From assembly GCF_001499965.1 (NCBI RefSeq), contig NZ_LQIT01000056.1, positions 124,001 to 188,000 on the forward strand: a stretch of DNA of 64,000 nt. Reading direction: 5' to 3'. The notes beneath the pieces were generated by a model that saw nothing but the letters and a program-made list of their open reading frames with translations, did not search any database and had not been told where the DNA came from. How positions within the stretch are numbered: position 1 is the first letter of the stretch; each line of letters opens with the position of its first letter. This DNA is from Mycobacterium sp. GA-2829. Lineage in GTDB: Bacteria; Actinomycetota; Actinomycetes; Mycobacteriales; Mycobacteriaceae. Of the stretch, positions 34,901 to 45,207 are shown piece after piece. The position numbers were made by a program, and so were the translations under genes.

Positions 34901-36749
34901 CGTCGCCGCCGGGTGCGGGCATGGTGCGGTGCGGCTGGATCTTGAACTGGTAGATCCACACGTCGAGCCCGTCGGCGCGGGTCACCGTGAACGGCCGCTC
35001 CTCGAGCACCACCACACCCATCGACTGCAGCATCGGCAGCAGCCGGCTCAGCGACGCGGACCGGCCGCCCAGGTACCAGGTCAGCTGGCCGACCCGGTCG
35101 TCACCGCCCGCGGCGTAGACGAGTTTGACCGAATCGTCTTCCAGCGCCTCGATGATCGCGATGTCACCGATCGCGTCGACCGGTGTGATCGTCTGCTTGT
35201 AGTCCTCGGGGAACGCGCCCGCGTAGTGTTCGGCCACCTCCTGGGACAGACCGCCCGACGGCACCGCGTCGAGCAGCCGGTCCCCCCACGTGCGGGCGGC
35301 CTCGGTGAGCTGACGCTGGATGCGTTCCTCGTGCTCGGCGGAGACGTCGACGTCGCCGGGGCGCGTGCCCTTCGGCAGTCGGACAGTGAAATGCACGACC
35401 GCCCATGGTGATTCGCTAACGCGGGCGGAGTAGTCGATGTCCTCGCCGCCGAGCTCGCGGACCAGGATGTCCTGCATCGCGAGCCGGACCGCGGTGGTGT
35501 AGCGATCACGCGGCAGGTACACCAGGCACGCGACGAAGTGCGCGAGGTTGTCGGCGCGCAGGAACAGCAGGGTGCGCCGCCGCGACCCGAGGTCGATGAC
35601 CGCCATCGCCATGTCGAGCAGTTCGTCGGCCTGCAGCGCGAACAGTTCGGGGCGCGGGATGGTCTGGATGATGTCGAGCAGCAACTGCGCTGGGTGGCTG
35701 GGATCGCGCCGCGCGATGGCCAACGCCTCGTTGACCCGGCGCTCGATCAGCGGGATGTGCAGCACGTTGGCGTTCATCGCGGCGACGGTGAACAGCCCGA
35801 CGAAGCGGTGTTCGACGGCGTCGTAGCCCTCCCCGCCGGCACCCTCCTCGCGGATGACCACGATGTAGGGGTTGGCGCCGTAGCGCACGTAGCTGGGGAT
35901 CGTGGCCTGTGCCAGTGTCAAGAGCTCACCCGGCTGGGTCAGCGGCGCGAGCACGTCCTTGCGCAACCGCAGCACCCCGAGCCGGCTGTCGTCGTCGACG
36001 GTCGACTCGGTCGTGCTGACCGGGCACCGCTGGCAGCCGATCAGCACGAAGTGCCCCTCGGCGAGCCAGCGCGCCAGGGCGGCGACGTCCTTGCGTTCCG
36101 GTGCGTCGAAGTGGCCGCCCGCATCGGCCTCGATGTCGTCGGCCAACGACTGCAGTGCGGCCACCATCGCGCTGCTGTCCAGGCCGACCTGGCGGGCGTC
36201 GGCGATGATGCGGGGGAGCATCCGCTCGGCGGTCTGCACGGCCGACCGGTCGGCGGCCTCGGACAACTCGATGTGGATCCACGCCTCGTCGACGCCCGCG
36301 CCGTCGGATTCCGCGGCCGGGCGGGCCTCGAGCAGCTCACCGTCGGGTCCGCGGCGGACCCGCAGCACCGGGTTCATGATCGCCCGGTAGCCGACCCCGA
36401 GCCGGTGCAGCAGCACCGTCACCGAATCGATCAGCGTCGGCGCGTGGTCGGTGACCACCTGCAGTGCGGGGCCGACGGGTTCGTCGGAACCGTCGAGGCC
36501 GTACACGGCGACCAACGTCTCGCCGGCCTGCCGGCGCTGGGCGAGCCGGTGATGAGCGCGGACCAGGTCTGAGGACTCCAACATGCCGGTCGGATCCGCC
36601 GGACCCGTCGTCGCGTCTCCCGCGCCCGACTCGCCCTGCTGCGGCCCGCGATACGTCTCGACATAAGCCCCGGCCAGCTTCTTCATGGCCAGTTCGTCGA
36701 GCGTGTCCGTCGATGGGTTGCGCATGCCGTCGGCGCCGGTTCCCGTCAT
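31902..36749 (-). CDS. gdh: NAD-dependent glutamate dehydrogenase, large 180-kDa class
   Basis: This 1615-residue enzyme oxidises glutamate to 2-oxoglutarate and ammonia with NAD. It has the long N-terminal regulatory region of the 180-kDa class with ACT-like modules, and the catalytic domain begins near residue 800 (GGLRWSDRREDFRTEI then KNAVIVPVGAKGGF, which holds the substrate lysines). A helical C-terminal region of about 400 residues completes the class layout. In mycobacteria this enzyme is inhibited by the FHA protein GarA; that is family knowledge. The ATG at 36749 is chosen because AGGAG lies eight bases upstream; a start ten codons earlier is less likely. Two downstream genes are coupled by four-base overlaps. 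Confidence 0.96.
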   Translation of the reverse strand: MTGTGADGMRNPSTDTLDELAMKKLAGAYVETYRGPQQGESGAGDATTGPADPTGMLESSDLVRAHHRLAQRRQAGETLVAVYGLDGSDEPVGPALQVVTDHAPTLIDSVTVLLHRLGVGYRAIMNPVLRVRRGPDGELLEARPAAESDGAGVDEAWIHIELSEAADRSAVQTAERMLPRIIADARQVGLDSSAMVAALQSLADDIEADAGGHFDAPERKDVAALARWLAEGHFVLIGCQRCPVSTTESTVDDDSRLGVLRLRKDVLAPLTQPGELLTLAQATIPSYVRYGANPYIVVIREEGAGGEGYDAVEHRFVGLFTVAAMNANVLHIPLIERRVNEALAIARRDPSHPAQLLLDIIQTIPRPELFALQADELLDMAMAVIDLGSRRRTLLFLRADNLAHFVACLVYLPRDRYTTAVRLAMQDILVRELGGEDIDYSARVSESPWAVVHFTVRLPKGTRPGDVDVSAEHEERIQRQLTEAARTWGDRLLDAVPSGGLSQEVAEHYAGAFPEDYKQTITPVDAIGDIAIIEALEDDSVKLVYAAGGDDRVGQLTWYLGGRSASLSRLLPMLQSMGVVVLEERPFTVTRADGLDVWIYQFKIQPHRTMPAPGGDAERDEAAARFADAVTAIWHGRMEVDRFNELVLRAGLTWQQVMVLRAYAKYLRQAGFPYSQSHIESVVNDNPHTARSLVDLFEALFDPTEGAKERDAQAAAAAVAADIDELTSLDTDRVLRAFASMIQATLRTNHFVRRAESARARDVLAIKLDPGMVDELPLPRPKFEIFVYSPRVEGVHLRFGFVARGGLRWSDRREDFRTEILGLVKAQAVKNAVIVPVGAKGGFVVKQPPVPTGDAAADRDAQRAEGVACYKLFISGLLDVTDNVDKASGEVVPPPDVVRRDGDDAYLVVAADKGTATFSDIANEVAKSYGFWLGDAFASGGSVGYDHKAMGITAKGAWESVKRHFREMGVDTQAEDFTVVGIGDMSGDVFGNGMLLSEHIRLVAAFDHRHIFIDPDPDAARSWEERKRLFDLPRSSWEDYDRDLISEGGGVFSREHKSIAVTPQMRDALGLDDSVEEVTPPVLIKAILEAPVDLLWNGGIGTYVKAETESDAEVGDRANDPVRVNANQVRAKVIGEGGNLGVTSRGRIEFDLAGGRINTDALDNSAGVDCSDHEVNIKILIDSLVTAGKVSTEERTDLLLSMTDEVGELVLSDNRDQNDLMGTSRANAASLLPVHARMIDHFVEQRGLNRELEALPSRKEIRRRLDAGLALTSPELATLMAHVKLALKADLLDSELPDQEVFASRLPRYFPSTLRDRFAADTRSHQLRREIVTTMLVNDVVDTSGITYAYRITEDAGVGPIDAVRSFVAVNAIFRVGDVWRQIRATDLPVAVSDRMTLDLRRLVDRAARWLLNHRPQPLAVGAEINRFADKVAALTPRMSEWLRGDDQAIVAKEAGEFCSHGASEELAYTVATGLYQFSLLDIIDIADIDDRDPAEVADTYFALMDHLNTDSLLTAVSQLPRGDRWHSLARLAIRDDIYSSLRSLCFDVLAVGEPDESGEEKIAEWEMTNGSRSARARRTLTEIYEDGERDLATLSVAARQIRSMTRSSGTGSSG

Positions 36750-36809
36750 GCGGATCACTCCTGACTCACACCCGCGCACCGGCCGTCGTTGGACGGTGCA
36801 CGAGCGAGA

Positions 36810-38483
<1,674 letters not shown>

Positions 38484-38559
38484 GCCGTGGTGTTGCCTTT
38501 CCTAAAGCGTGGTCAACGTCTGTTGCCGCGGGCCCCATCCTAGGCGTGGCCGGATGCGG

Positions 38560-39042
38560 CTAAGCGCTCAGTGGCAGCGCCTCGGGGTCCGCGGTGTCCC
38601 CCAGCTCATCGGAGGGGACGTCGGTGTCGGCGTCCGCATCCGTCTCTGCGGCCTCCGGCGCGTCGGCGGCGCCGGGGGCCCCGGTCTGGCGCAGCGTCTC
38701 GATCCGCGCCACGCACCGGTTCAGATCCGGGCCGACCGCGGTCGCGCGCACCTCCACCGAGGAGCGCCGCACGCCTTCACGGTCGTCGTATTCGCTGGTG
38801 TACACCTGTCCAACAACGATGACGGCGTCACCCTTCCCGAGCGAGGCGCCGACCCCGGTGACCAGTTTGCCCCAGCAGCTGACGCTGACGAACAGCGAGT
38901 TGCCCGGCTCCCAGCCCCCGTCGGGGGTGCGGCGCCGCGAATTGCTCGCCATCCGGAACCGGATCACCTCCTGATCGCCGACACGCTGCCGGAACGGGTT
39001 GGTGACGATGTTGCCGACGACGGTGATGGGGGTCTCGAACAT
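38560..39042 (-). CDS. Single-stranded DNA-binding protein paralogue (SsbB type)
   Basis: This 160-residue protein has an OB fold at residues 1-110 (ITVVGNIVTNPFRQRV, LFVSVSCWGKLV, VIVVGQVYTSEYDD) and an acidic, disordered tail. The tail ends PEALPLSA and lacks the DDDxPF tip of the main SSB, so it should not recruit the usual replication partners. It matches the second mycobacterial SSB (Rv2478c), linked with stress and competence-like or recombination roles. The ATG at 39042 begins the OB fold directly. It is followed after 76 bases by ettA. Confidence 0.92.
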   Translation of the reverse strand: MFETPITVVGNIVTNPFRQRVGDQEVIRFRMASNSRRRTPDGGWEPGNSLFVSVSCWGKLVTGVGASLGKGDAVIVVGQVYTSEYDDREGVRRSSVEVRATAVGPDLNRCVARIETLRQTGAPGAADAPEAAETDADADTDVPSDELGDTADPEALPLSA

Positions 39043-39186
39043 GGTGTGCCTCGTTTCCTGTCAGATCCGCACCGGCGGGAATCTCGCCGGCACCCCCATT
39101 GACCTCGCGGCCACTGACAGCGGGCACCGCCCGGCGGCGCACACCGGGTGGGTTGTGGAGAAAGTCGGCGCTGTGGATGACGCCGG

Positions 39187-41184
39187 TCAGGAGCCGTCGC
39201 GCCGGGACAGTTCGGCCAGCATCGCGTTGTAGGCGGCCAGGTCGGCGTCGTGGTCGCGTTCGGCGGCGCGGTCGAGACGTTTGGCGTCGCGGTCGTCGCT
39301 GCGGCGCCACTGGATGAGCAGCGCGAGCAGCACCAGCACCAGCGGGATCTCCCCCGCCGCCCACGCGATGCTGCCGCCGAGTTTCTGGTCGGCGAGCAGA
39401 TCGGTGTGCCAGTCCAGGTGCAGCGACCGGTAGAAGCCCTCGGCCAGCACCGAGTTCATGCCCATCAGCACCACGCCGAAGAACGCGTGCAGCGGCAGCG
39501 AGGCGAACACGATCGCGAGCTTGCCGAGCTGCGGGATGCGCCGCGGGGTCGGGTCGACACCGATCACCACCCAGTAGAAGAGGTAGCCGCTGAGCAGGAA
39601 GTGGACGTTCATGGCCACGTGCGCGGCGTGGTTGTCCGCCGCCGCCTCGAAGATGCCGCCGAAGTACAACCCGTAGAAGCCGGCGACGAACAGCGCGAGC
39701 GCGATGACCGGGTGGGTGAGGAACCGCGACACCCGCGAGTGCAGGGCCGCCAGCAGCCACTCGCGCGGGCCCGGCGGCCGGCCTTTACCGGCGGGCGGCA
39801 GCGCGCGCAGCGCCATCGTCACCGGCGCGCCGAGCACCAGCAGGATCGGCACCAGCATCGACAGCAGCATGTGCGCGACCATGTGCACGCTGAACATCGC
39901 GGGCATGTACCGGCCGAGCCCCGAGGACGTGGTGATCAGCAGTGTCGCGCAACCCAGCAGCCATGCGGCCGTGCGACCGACCGGCCAGGCGTCGCCGCGG
40001 CGGCGCAACCGCCACAGACCCGCGAGGTACACCAGCGCCAGCACGATGGCCGCGGTGCCGAGGATCAGGTCGAACCGCCAGTCGAACAGGATGCGGGACA
40101 CCGTCGGCGGACCGGCCAGGTCGTAGCCGATCTCGACCTCCACCGGGCTGGGTTGGCTGGCCGGCGGCGGTGGTGGGGTGCGCCCGAGGCCGACCGCGAT
40201 CCCGAACGTCACGCCGAACAGCAGCGCCTCGAGCAGCGCCAGCCGCACCAGCGGTCCGCGCGCACCCGGGTCGGCCTGCAGGCCCGCCACCCCCTTGCGG
40301 CGCTGCAGGTAGCCCAGCACGCCGAGCAGCGTCAGCGCCACCGCCTTGGCCGCCACCAGCGCGCCGTATTCGGTGCGGAACAGGTCGGCGGGCGACATCC
40401 GCACCAGCGCGTTGATCACCCCGCTGAGCGCCATCGCGACGAAACACCACAGCGCGACCGCCGAGAACCGGCGGGCTGCGACGTCGCCGTGCGCGCCGCC
40501 GCGCAGCGCATGCACCAGCAGCATGAGCAGGCCGCCCGCCCACAGCGCCCCCGCGACGAGGTGGATGAGCAGGCTGTTGGTGGCCAGATCGTGCGCACCG
40601 CCCGACGAGGAGTGCCCGGTCAGCCCGAGCGGCATCAGGGTGAGCAGCGAGCCGGCGAACAGCACCGGCGTCCACGCCCAGCGCAGCACCGGCAGCGCGG
40701 CGAGCGTGACGACCGCGGCCAGCAGCGCCGTCCACCGCCACGCCCCCGCGACGTCGACCAGGCCGGCGACCGACCAGATCTCCATCGGGTTGAGGTGATC
40801 GCGCAGCGGTTGGCCGGAGACGTCGGAGACGGTCAGCGGGACGAGCAGGACCGCACACACCGTCCACACCGCCGACGCCGCCGTCCCCAGCCGCAGCGCG
40901 CGGTAGCCGGAGACATCGAGCACGCCGTTGGGTTGCGGCGGCACGAGGAACGCGGCGAACAGGAAGGCGCCGACGGCGGTCACCGCGGCGATCTCGCCCG
41001 CCGCGCGCACGAACGGCAGCCCGTAGGTGGTGACGGGGCCGGGGTTCGGCAGCCCGGTGGCGGTCAGCGCGTCGGCGAGCGACAGCGCTCCGATGGCGGC
41101 GGCGGTCAGGCCGGCCAGCGCGGCGACGCCCACCAGTACGGGCCATACCGCACTGGTGCGTGCCTTCGCCTCGACCGTGCTCAT
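39187..41184 (-). CDS. CopD-CtaG fusion membrane protein (copper / cytochrome oxidase assembly type)
   Basis: This 665-residue protein has two membrane modules. The first (about residues 15-350) is a CopD-like copper resistance domain with several helices and His-containing stretches (LTGHSSSGGAHDL, LLIHLVAGALWAGGL). The second (about 380-625) is a Caa3_CtaG domain (FSVHMVAHMLLSMLVPILL, HVAMNVHFLLSGYLFYW, LPLHAFFGVVL), used for copper insertion into oxidases in other bacteria. The tail is charged. The fusion resembles M. tuberculosis Rv0102. The ATG at 41184 begins just before the first helix. Confidence 0.88.
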   Translation of the reverse strand: MSTVEAKARTSAVWPVLVGVAALAGLTAAAIGALSLADALTATGLPNPGPVTTYGLPFVRAAGEIAAVTAVGAFLFAAFLVPPQPNGVLDVSGYRALRLGTAASAVWTVCAVLLVPLTVSDVSGQPLRDHLNPMEIWSVAGLVDVAGAWRWTALLAAVVTLAALPVLRWAWTPVLFAGSLLTLMPLGLTGHSSSGGAHDLATNSLLIHLVAGALWAGGLLMLLVHALRGGAHGDVAARRFSAVALWCFVAMALSGVINALVRMSPADLFRTEYGALVAAKAVALTLLGVLGYLQRRKGVAGLQADPGARGPLVRLALLEALLFGVTFGIAVGLGRTPPPPPASQPSPVEVEIGYDLAGPPTVSRILFDWRFDLILGTAAIVLALVYLAGLWRLRRRGDAWPVGRTAAWLLGCATLLITTSSGLGRYMPAMFSVHMVAHMLLSMLVPILLVLGAPVTMALRALPPAGKGRPPGPREWLLAALHSRVSRFLTHPVIALALFVAGFYGLYFGGIFEAAADNHAAHVAMNVHFLLSGYLFYWVVIGVDPTPRRIPQLGKLAIVFASLPLHAFFGVVLMGMNSVLAEGFYRSLHLDWHTDLLADQKLGGSIAWAAGEIPLVLVLLALLIQWRRSDDRDAKRLDRAAERDHDADLAAYNAMLAELSRRDGS

Positions 41185-41227
41185 GTTCCCAGGGTATGGC
41201 GTGTTCGCCGTCACCCCGGTGGCCGGT

Positions 41228-43573
41228 TCACCCGGCCGTCGTACGCCTGCGCGCCGCCTCGCGTTCCAGGAACTGTTCCCGGGCGAACCGATCGACCTGG
41301 CCCATGTCGGCGAGGATGTCGCCGAGTTCCTCGCAGAACGCCCGGCGCCGTGCCTCGAGGTCGGGACCGGGTTCGAGCAGCTGCTGGTCGGCGGCCACCT
41401 GCCGGGCCGTCGCGAACAGCAGCGCCGACACCGACTCGTTGCTGCGCACCCGGTCCTGCGCCACGTATTGGCGGCCCAGACCCATCGCGCGCTGGATGAG
41501 GTCCTTCTCCTCGATGTCGGCGGGCGCATCGCGCAGGGCACTGGCCAGGATCTCGTACGCCTCGAAGAACGGCCGCAGCATCGCCCCTGCCATCAGCGGC
41601 CGCTTCGCGCGCAGCAGCGTCAGGATCTGCTCACCGCCCGCAGCGACATGGGACTCCCAGTCCGCGTGCCACGACATCTCCTCGGCGATGTGGTCGCGGA
41701 ACGCCGCCGAGTCGGCGAAGTAGAAGTCGAACTTCAGCAGGTCGCGCAGCCGCGCCGCCTGCGTCCAGAACGCCTCGAGCGGATCGCCGTCCGTGCGGGC
41801 GGCGTGGGCCAGCGCCAGCTCCACGATCGACGTCTCGAGATACGCGTGGATGAGGGTGTTGCGGTAGAACGCGGCCTCGTGTTCGTCTTCGGCGGCGATG
41901 TACCAGACGGGTTGGCGCCCGCTGTCGACCTTCGTGACGGGGTGACCGTTGGACAGCGCGTCGACCGCGGCCTGCACCCCCTCGGGGGTGCGCAGCCGAA
42001 GCGCACTGTTGGTCAGCGGGATGTCCTTGCGCATCAGATAGTCCAGCCCGTCCTGCAGGGTGTGGTGCAGTTGGGCCAGGGTGAGCGCGACGCCGCGGGT
42101 GGTGAGCAGCAGCCCGGACACCAGCGCGGTCGCGTTGATCGGGGTCGCCTGCAGGATGCGCCAGGCCACCTCGAACGCCATCTTCTGCATCGCCAGGCGT
42201 TTGGCGTCCTCGTCGGTGGTCATGGGACCGCCCGGCTCGCCCAGGTACTGGCGCATGGACACCGCTTCGGGGAAGCGCACGTAGATCTTGCCGTAGCTAC
42301 GCTCCCCCTGGGCCTTGATGTAGTTGTACAGCCAGCTGACGCCCTCGGGGGTCTTCTCGCCGCCACGGGCGTAGTCGGCGTACTCCGAGATCTCGTGCAG
42401 CTGGTCGAAACTGATCGACACCGGCTGCAGCAGGATGTCGTCACTGCGGCCTGCGAGGTACGCGTCGGCGACGTAGGCGAGCAGACCGAGCTTGGGCGGC
42501 AACATCTTTCCGGTACGAGACCGGGTGCCCTCGATCGACCAGCTGAGGTTGAACCGCTTCTCGACGACGTAGCCGACGTACTCCTTGAGCACGTACTTGT
42601 AGACCGGGTCGCCTGCGACGTTGCGGCGGATGAAGATCACACCCGAACGCCGCAGCAGCGGTCCCATGAACCCGAACGACAGGTTGATACCCGCGAACAT
42701 GTGCACCGGGGGCAGCCGGTTCTCCTGCATCGCGACGGGGACGACGCCGCCGTCGAGATAGGAGCGGTGGGAGAACAGCAGCACCGCGGGGTGGTTCTCC
42801 AGATCGCGGCGGAGCCGGGCGATCTCGGTCTGGTCGTAGTCGATGTTGGGGTCGAAACCGCGTTTGACGATGAGCCGGCTGAGGTTCGGGATCAGGTCGA
42901 CCGACACCCGGCTCCATCCGGTGGCCAACTCGTCGAGCATCGCGCCGGCCTGGTCGACCGTCGCGCCGGGGATCTTCTCCAGACCCGCGCGGAACCTGCT
43001 GGAGGACAGGATCTCCGGCTTCACGAGCCGAGGTGACTTGTACTCCGGTCCGAGCAGCCGGTACTCGACGCGTTCGATGGACAGCACGGCGCGGCGGTGG
43101 ACGAAATGGGCGAAGTCGCGCGGATTCTCGGCGACGGTGTTCTCGTTCCACTGCTGGCGCAGTTCGGAGACCTTGGCCGGTTCACCGGCGATCACCCGCG
43201 CCCTGGTCGGGTCGCGTTTGAGGATGCGCCGCTGCAGCACCTCGGGTGGGCGGTAGGTGTCGCGGCCGGAGATGAGCGCGACGACCTTGGACCGGGTCGG
43301 CAGGCCCGCGGGCACCCAGAACACGCGCACGGGCACCACCGTGCGGTCCTCGTCAGCTTCGAGTTCCTCGACCAGTTGGGCCAGCACGCTCGCCGACGGC
43401 TCACCGTCGACGGGCAGTTGCAGCACCGCGACGTTGACGTCGGGGTTGTCGCGGCGCTGGGAGGCCAGCCACTCGTCGAGCAACTCCACCTCGGCGGGCG
43501 AGGACGCCGCGGCGAGCACCAACGCGTCGTCGGTGGTGGTGAAGCTGGCGTAGTAGTCGTCGGGCAGCTTCAC
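41228..43573 (-). CDS. plsB2: Glycerol-3-phosphate acyltransferase (PlsB2)
   Basis: This 781-residue membrane-associated enzyme makes the first acylation in glycerophospholipid and triacylglycerol synthesis. The acyltransferase blocks are in order: LFSHRSYLDG (H-x4-D type, near residue 268), NLSFGFMGPLLRRSG, SIEGTRSRTGKMLPPK and LLQPVSISFDQLHE. The remainder is helical as in E. coli PlsB. It matches Rv2482c in length and place. The GTG at 43573 overlaps the HAD-PlsC stop (GTGA), so the pair is coupled and supplies the two acylation steps together. Confidence 0.95.
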   Translation of the reverse strand: MKLPDDYYASFTTTDDALVLAAASSPAEVELLDEWLASQRRDNPDVNVAVLQLPVDGEPSASVLAQLVEELEADEDRTVVPVRVFWVPAGLPTRSKVVALISGRDTYRPPEVLQRRILKRDPTRARVIAGEPAKVSELRQQWNENTVAENPRDFAHFVHRRAVLSIERVEYRLLGPEYKSPRLVKPEILSSSRFRAGLEKIPGATVDQAGAMLDELATGWSRVSVDLIPNLSRLIVKRGFDPNIDYDQTEIARLRRDLENHPAVLLFSHRSYLDGGVVPVAMQENRLPPVHMFAGINLSFGFMGPLLRRSGVIFIRRNVAGDPVYKYVLKEYVGYVVEKRFNLSWSIEGTRSRTGKMLPPKLGLLAYVADAYLAGRSDDILLQPVSISFDQLHEISEYADYARGGEKTPEGVSWLYNYIKAQGERSYGKIYVRFPEAVSMRQYLGEPGGPMTTDEDAKRLAMQKMAFEVAWRILQATPINATALVSGLLLTTRGVALTLAQLHHTLQDGLDYLMRKDIPLTNSALRLRTPEGVQAAVDALSNGHPVTKVDSGRQPVWYIAAEDEHEAAFYRNTLIHAYLETSIVELALAHAARTDGDPLEAFWTQAARLRDLLKFDFYFADSAAFRDHIAEEMSWHADWESHVAAGGEQILTLLRAKRPLMAGAMLRPFFEAYEILASALRDAPADIEEKDLIQRAMGLGRQYVAQDRVRSNESVSALLFATARQVAADQQLLEPGPDLEARRRAFCEELGDILADMGQVDRFAREQFLEREAARRRTTAG

Positions 43574-45207
43574 TGTCGGCCTTTCCCCCCGTCTTGTGTT
43601 TGCGGCAGTACTTTTTCAGCACGCTTCTTGGCGGGTGCCTTTTTGGCAGGCTTCTTCTTCGCCGGCTTCTCGGCGACCTTGCGCGGCTCCGCCGTCTCAC
43701 CGGGCGAGCGCTTGTACAGGGCGGGTACCGGCAACCTGCCCTGCGGCCACGCCTTGAGCGTGTCGAGGTAGATCTGCCGGACTTCGGCGATGCGGTGCGG
43801 CAGATCCTCCAGTGTCCAGTCGTCGGTGCTGATGGGCGGGTACACCGCGACGTCGACGGTGCCCGGGTTGAACGTGCTCGAGTCGCGGGCGGCGACGACC
43901 TCGGCGTTGCGGATGACGATGGGCACGATCGGGATCCCGGCCGACATAGCGATGCGGAACGGACCCTTCTTGAACTCCCCCACCTCGGTGGTGTCGAGAC
44001 GGGTGCCCTCGGGGGCGATGAGGATCGAGATCCCCTTGCTGGTGAGCTCTTCGACCTTGCGCAGGCTCTCGACGGCGGCCTTGGAGTCGTCCCGGTCGAC
44101 GAACGCGGCGTCGAGCACCTTGCCGATGGTGCCGATCAGCGGATCGTTCTCGAGTTCCTTCTTGGCGACCGTGGTGAAGTCGGTCTCGACCAGCCTGCCC
44201 GCGATGAGCGGGTCGGCCTGGTTGCGGTGGTTGAAGATGAACACCGCGGGCCGCTCGGCGGTCAGGTTCTCCCGGCCGAGCACGTTGAGGTTGATGCCCG
44301 CGGTGGCCAGCAGCAGCCGGCTCCACGTCGAGGTGAAGAAGTTGACCCCGGTGCGCCGGTTCTGGGTGAGCAGGCCGAGACCGACCGCACTGGCGGCGAC
44401 CGGCACCACCGACCCGATGGCGGCCACAGTCCGCAACTGCGACAACGGATTACTGCCGCTGCGGCTGGTGAACCGCAGCACCGGCCAACCGCGTTTGGCG
44501 GCGACGGCGGCGAGCTTGCCCGCAGGGTTGGTGGGTCGCGGATTGCCGACGAGGTACATCAGCGCGACGTCCTCGTCCCCGTCGGCGTAGAAGTAGCTCT
44601 TGGAAAGGTCGACGTTGTTGCGCGTCGCGAACGCCTGCACCGCATGGGCCTTACCCGGACCCCACAGGATCGGACGGACCACTTCGCCGGTGAGGCAGCC
44701 GTCCTCGTCGGTCTCGAATTTGTTGCTCAGCACGTTGTCGATGCCGAGGAACCGTGCGACCGGTTCGACCTGCACCGTCAGCGCCGACGAGCTCAGCACG
44801 ACGGTGTGGCCGCGGGCCTGGTGCGCACGCACCAGTTCACGCATCTCGGGGTAGATGCGGTCGCGCACGTGTTGGAGGAACAGGCGTTCGGAGAGTTCGT
44901 CGATGTCGCTGAGCGAGCTGCCGCGCAGCATGCGCGCACCCTTGCCGATGAGGTCCTCGAACTCCGAGCGGCCGAGCTGGTGGTTGAGCCCGGCCTGCAC
45001 CATGCCGATGAATTCACCGACGCTCATCTGCCTGCGGCGCAACCGGTCTCGGGTCATGATGACGCCGGTGAAGCCGGCCACCAGGGTGCCGTCGAGATCG
45101 AAGAACGCGCCCACCTGCGGCCCCGACGGTGCGGCGAGGATCTCCGCGACCGAACCCGGCAGCCGCATGGCGCGTCGCTCGGTGTACTGACCGTCGTCGG
45201 GACTCAT
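43570..45207 (-). CDS. plsC: HAD phosphatase / PlsC-type acyltransferase fusion
   Basis: This 545-residue protein joins an HAD hydrolase (about residues 33-255, nucleophile motif FFDLDGTLV, then SSSALTVQVE, and YFYADGDEDVALM) to a 1-acylglycerol-3-phosphate acyltransferase (about 285-500, NHRNQADPLIAG with the H-x4-D, and IAPEGTRLDT). The two parts could acylate lysophosphatidate and remove a phosphate, but the phosphatase substrate is not proven. The last 40 residues are a basic Lys/Ala/Pro repeat (AEKPAKKKPAKKAPAKKR). The ATG at 45207 overlaps the WS/DGAT stop (ATGA). It matches Rv2483c. The symbol is by family. Confidence 0.92.
   Translation of the reverse strand: MSPDDGQYTERRAMRLPGSVAEILAAPSGPQVGAFFDLDGTLVAGFTGVIMTRDRLRRRQMSVGEFIGMVQAGLNHQLGRSEFEDLIGKGARMLRGSSLSDIDELSERLFLQHVRDRIYPEMRELVRAHQARGHTVVLSSSALTVQVEPVARFLGIDNVLSNKFETDEDGCLTGEVVRPILWGPGKAHAVQAFATRNNVDLSKSYFYADGDEDVALMYLVGNPRPTNPAGKLAAVAAKRGWPVLRFTSRSGSNPLSQLRTVAAIGSVVPVAASAVGLGLLTQNRRTGVNFFTSTWSRLLLATAGINLNVLGRENLTAERPAVFIFNHRNQADPLIAGRLVETDFTTVAKKELENDPLIGTIGKVLDAAFVDRDDSKAAVESLRKVEELTSKGISILIAPEGTRLDTTEVGEFKKGPFRIAMSAGIPIVPIVIRNAEVVAARDSSTFNPGTVDVAVYPPISTDDWTLEDLPHRIAEVRQIYLDTLKAWPQGRLPVPALYKRSPGETAEPRKVAEKPAKKKPAKKAPAKKRAEKVLPQTQDGGKGRQ

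Noticed and set aside
33027..35411. Long open frame on the plus strand opposite gdh
   Set aside because: It is a GC-driven shadow of gdh; the translation is His, Gly and Val rich, has no domain, and has no ribosome site.
39250..41499. Long open frame on the plus strand opposite the CopD-CtaG gene
   Set aside because: The product is almost only Arg, Gln, Gly and His, which is typical of an antisense frame in GC-rich DNA.
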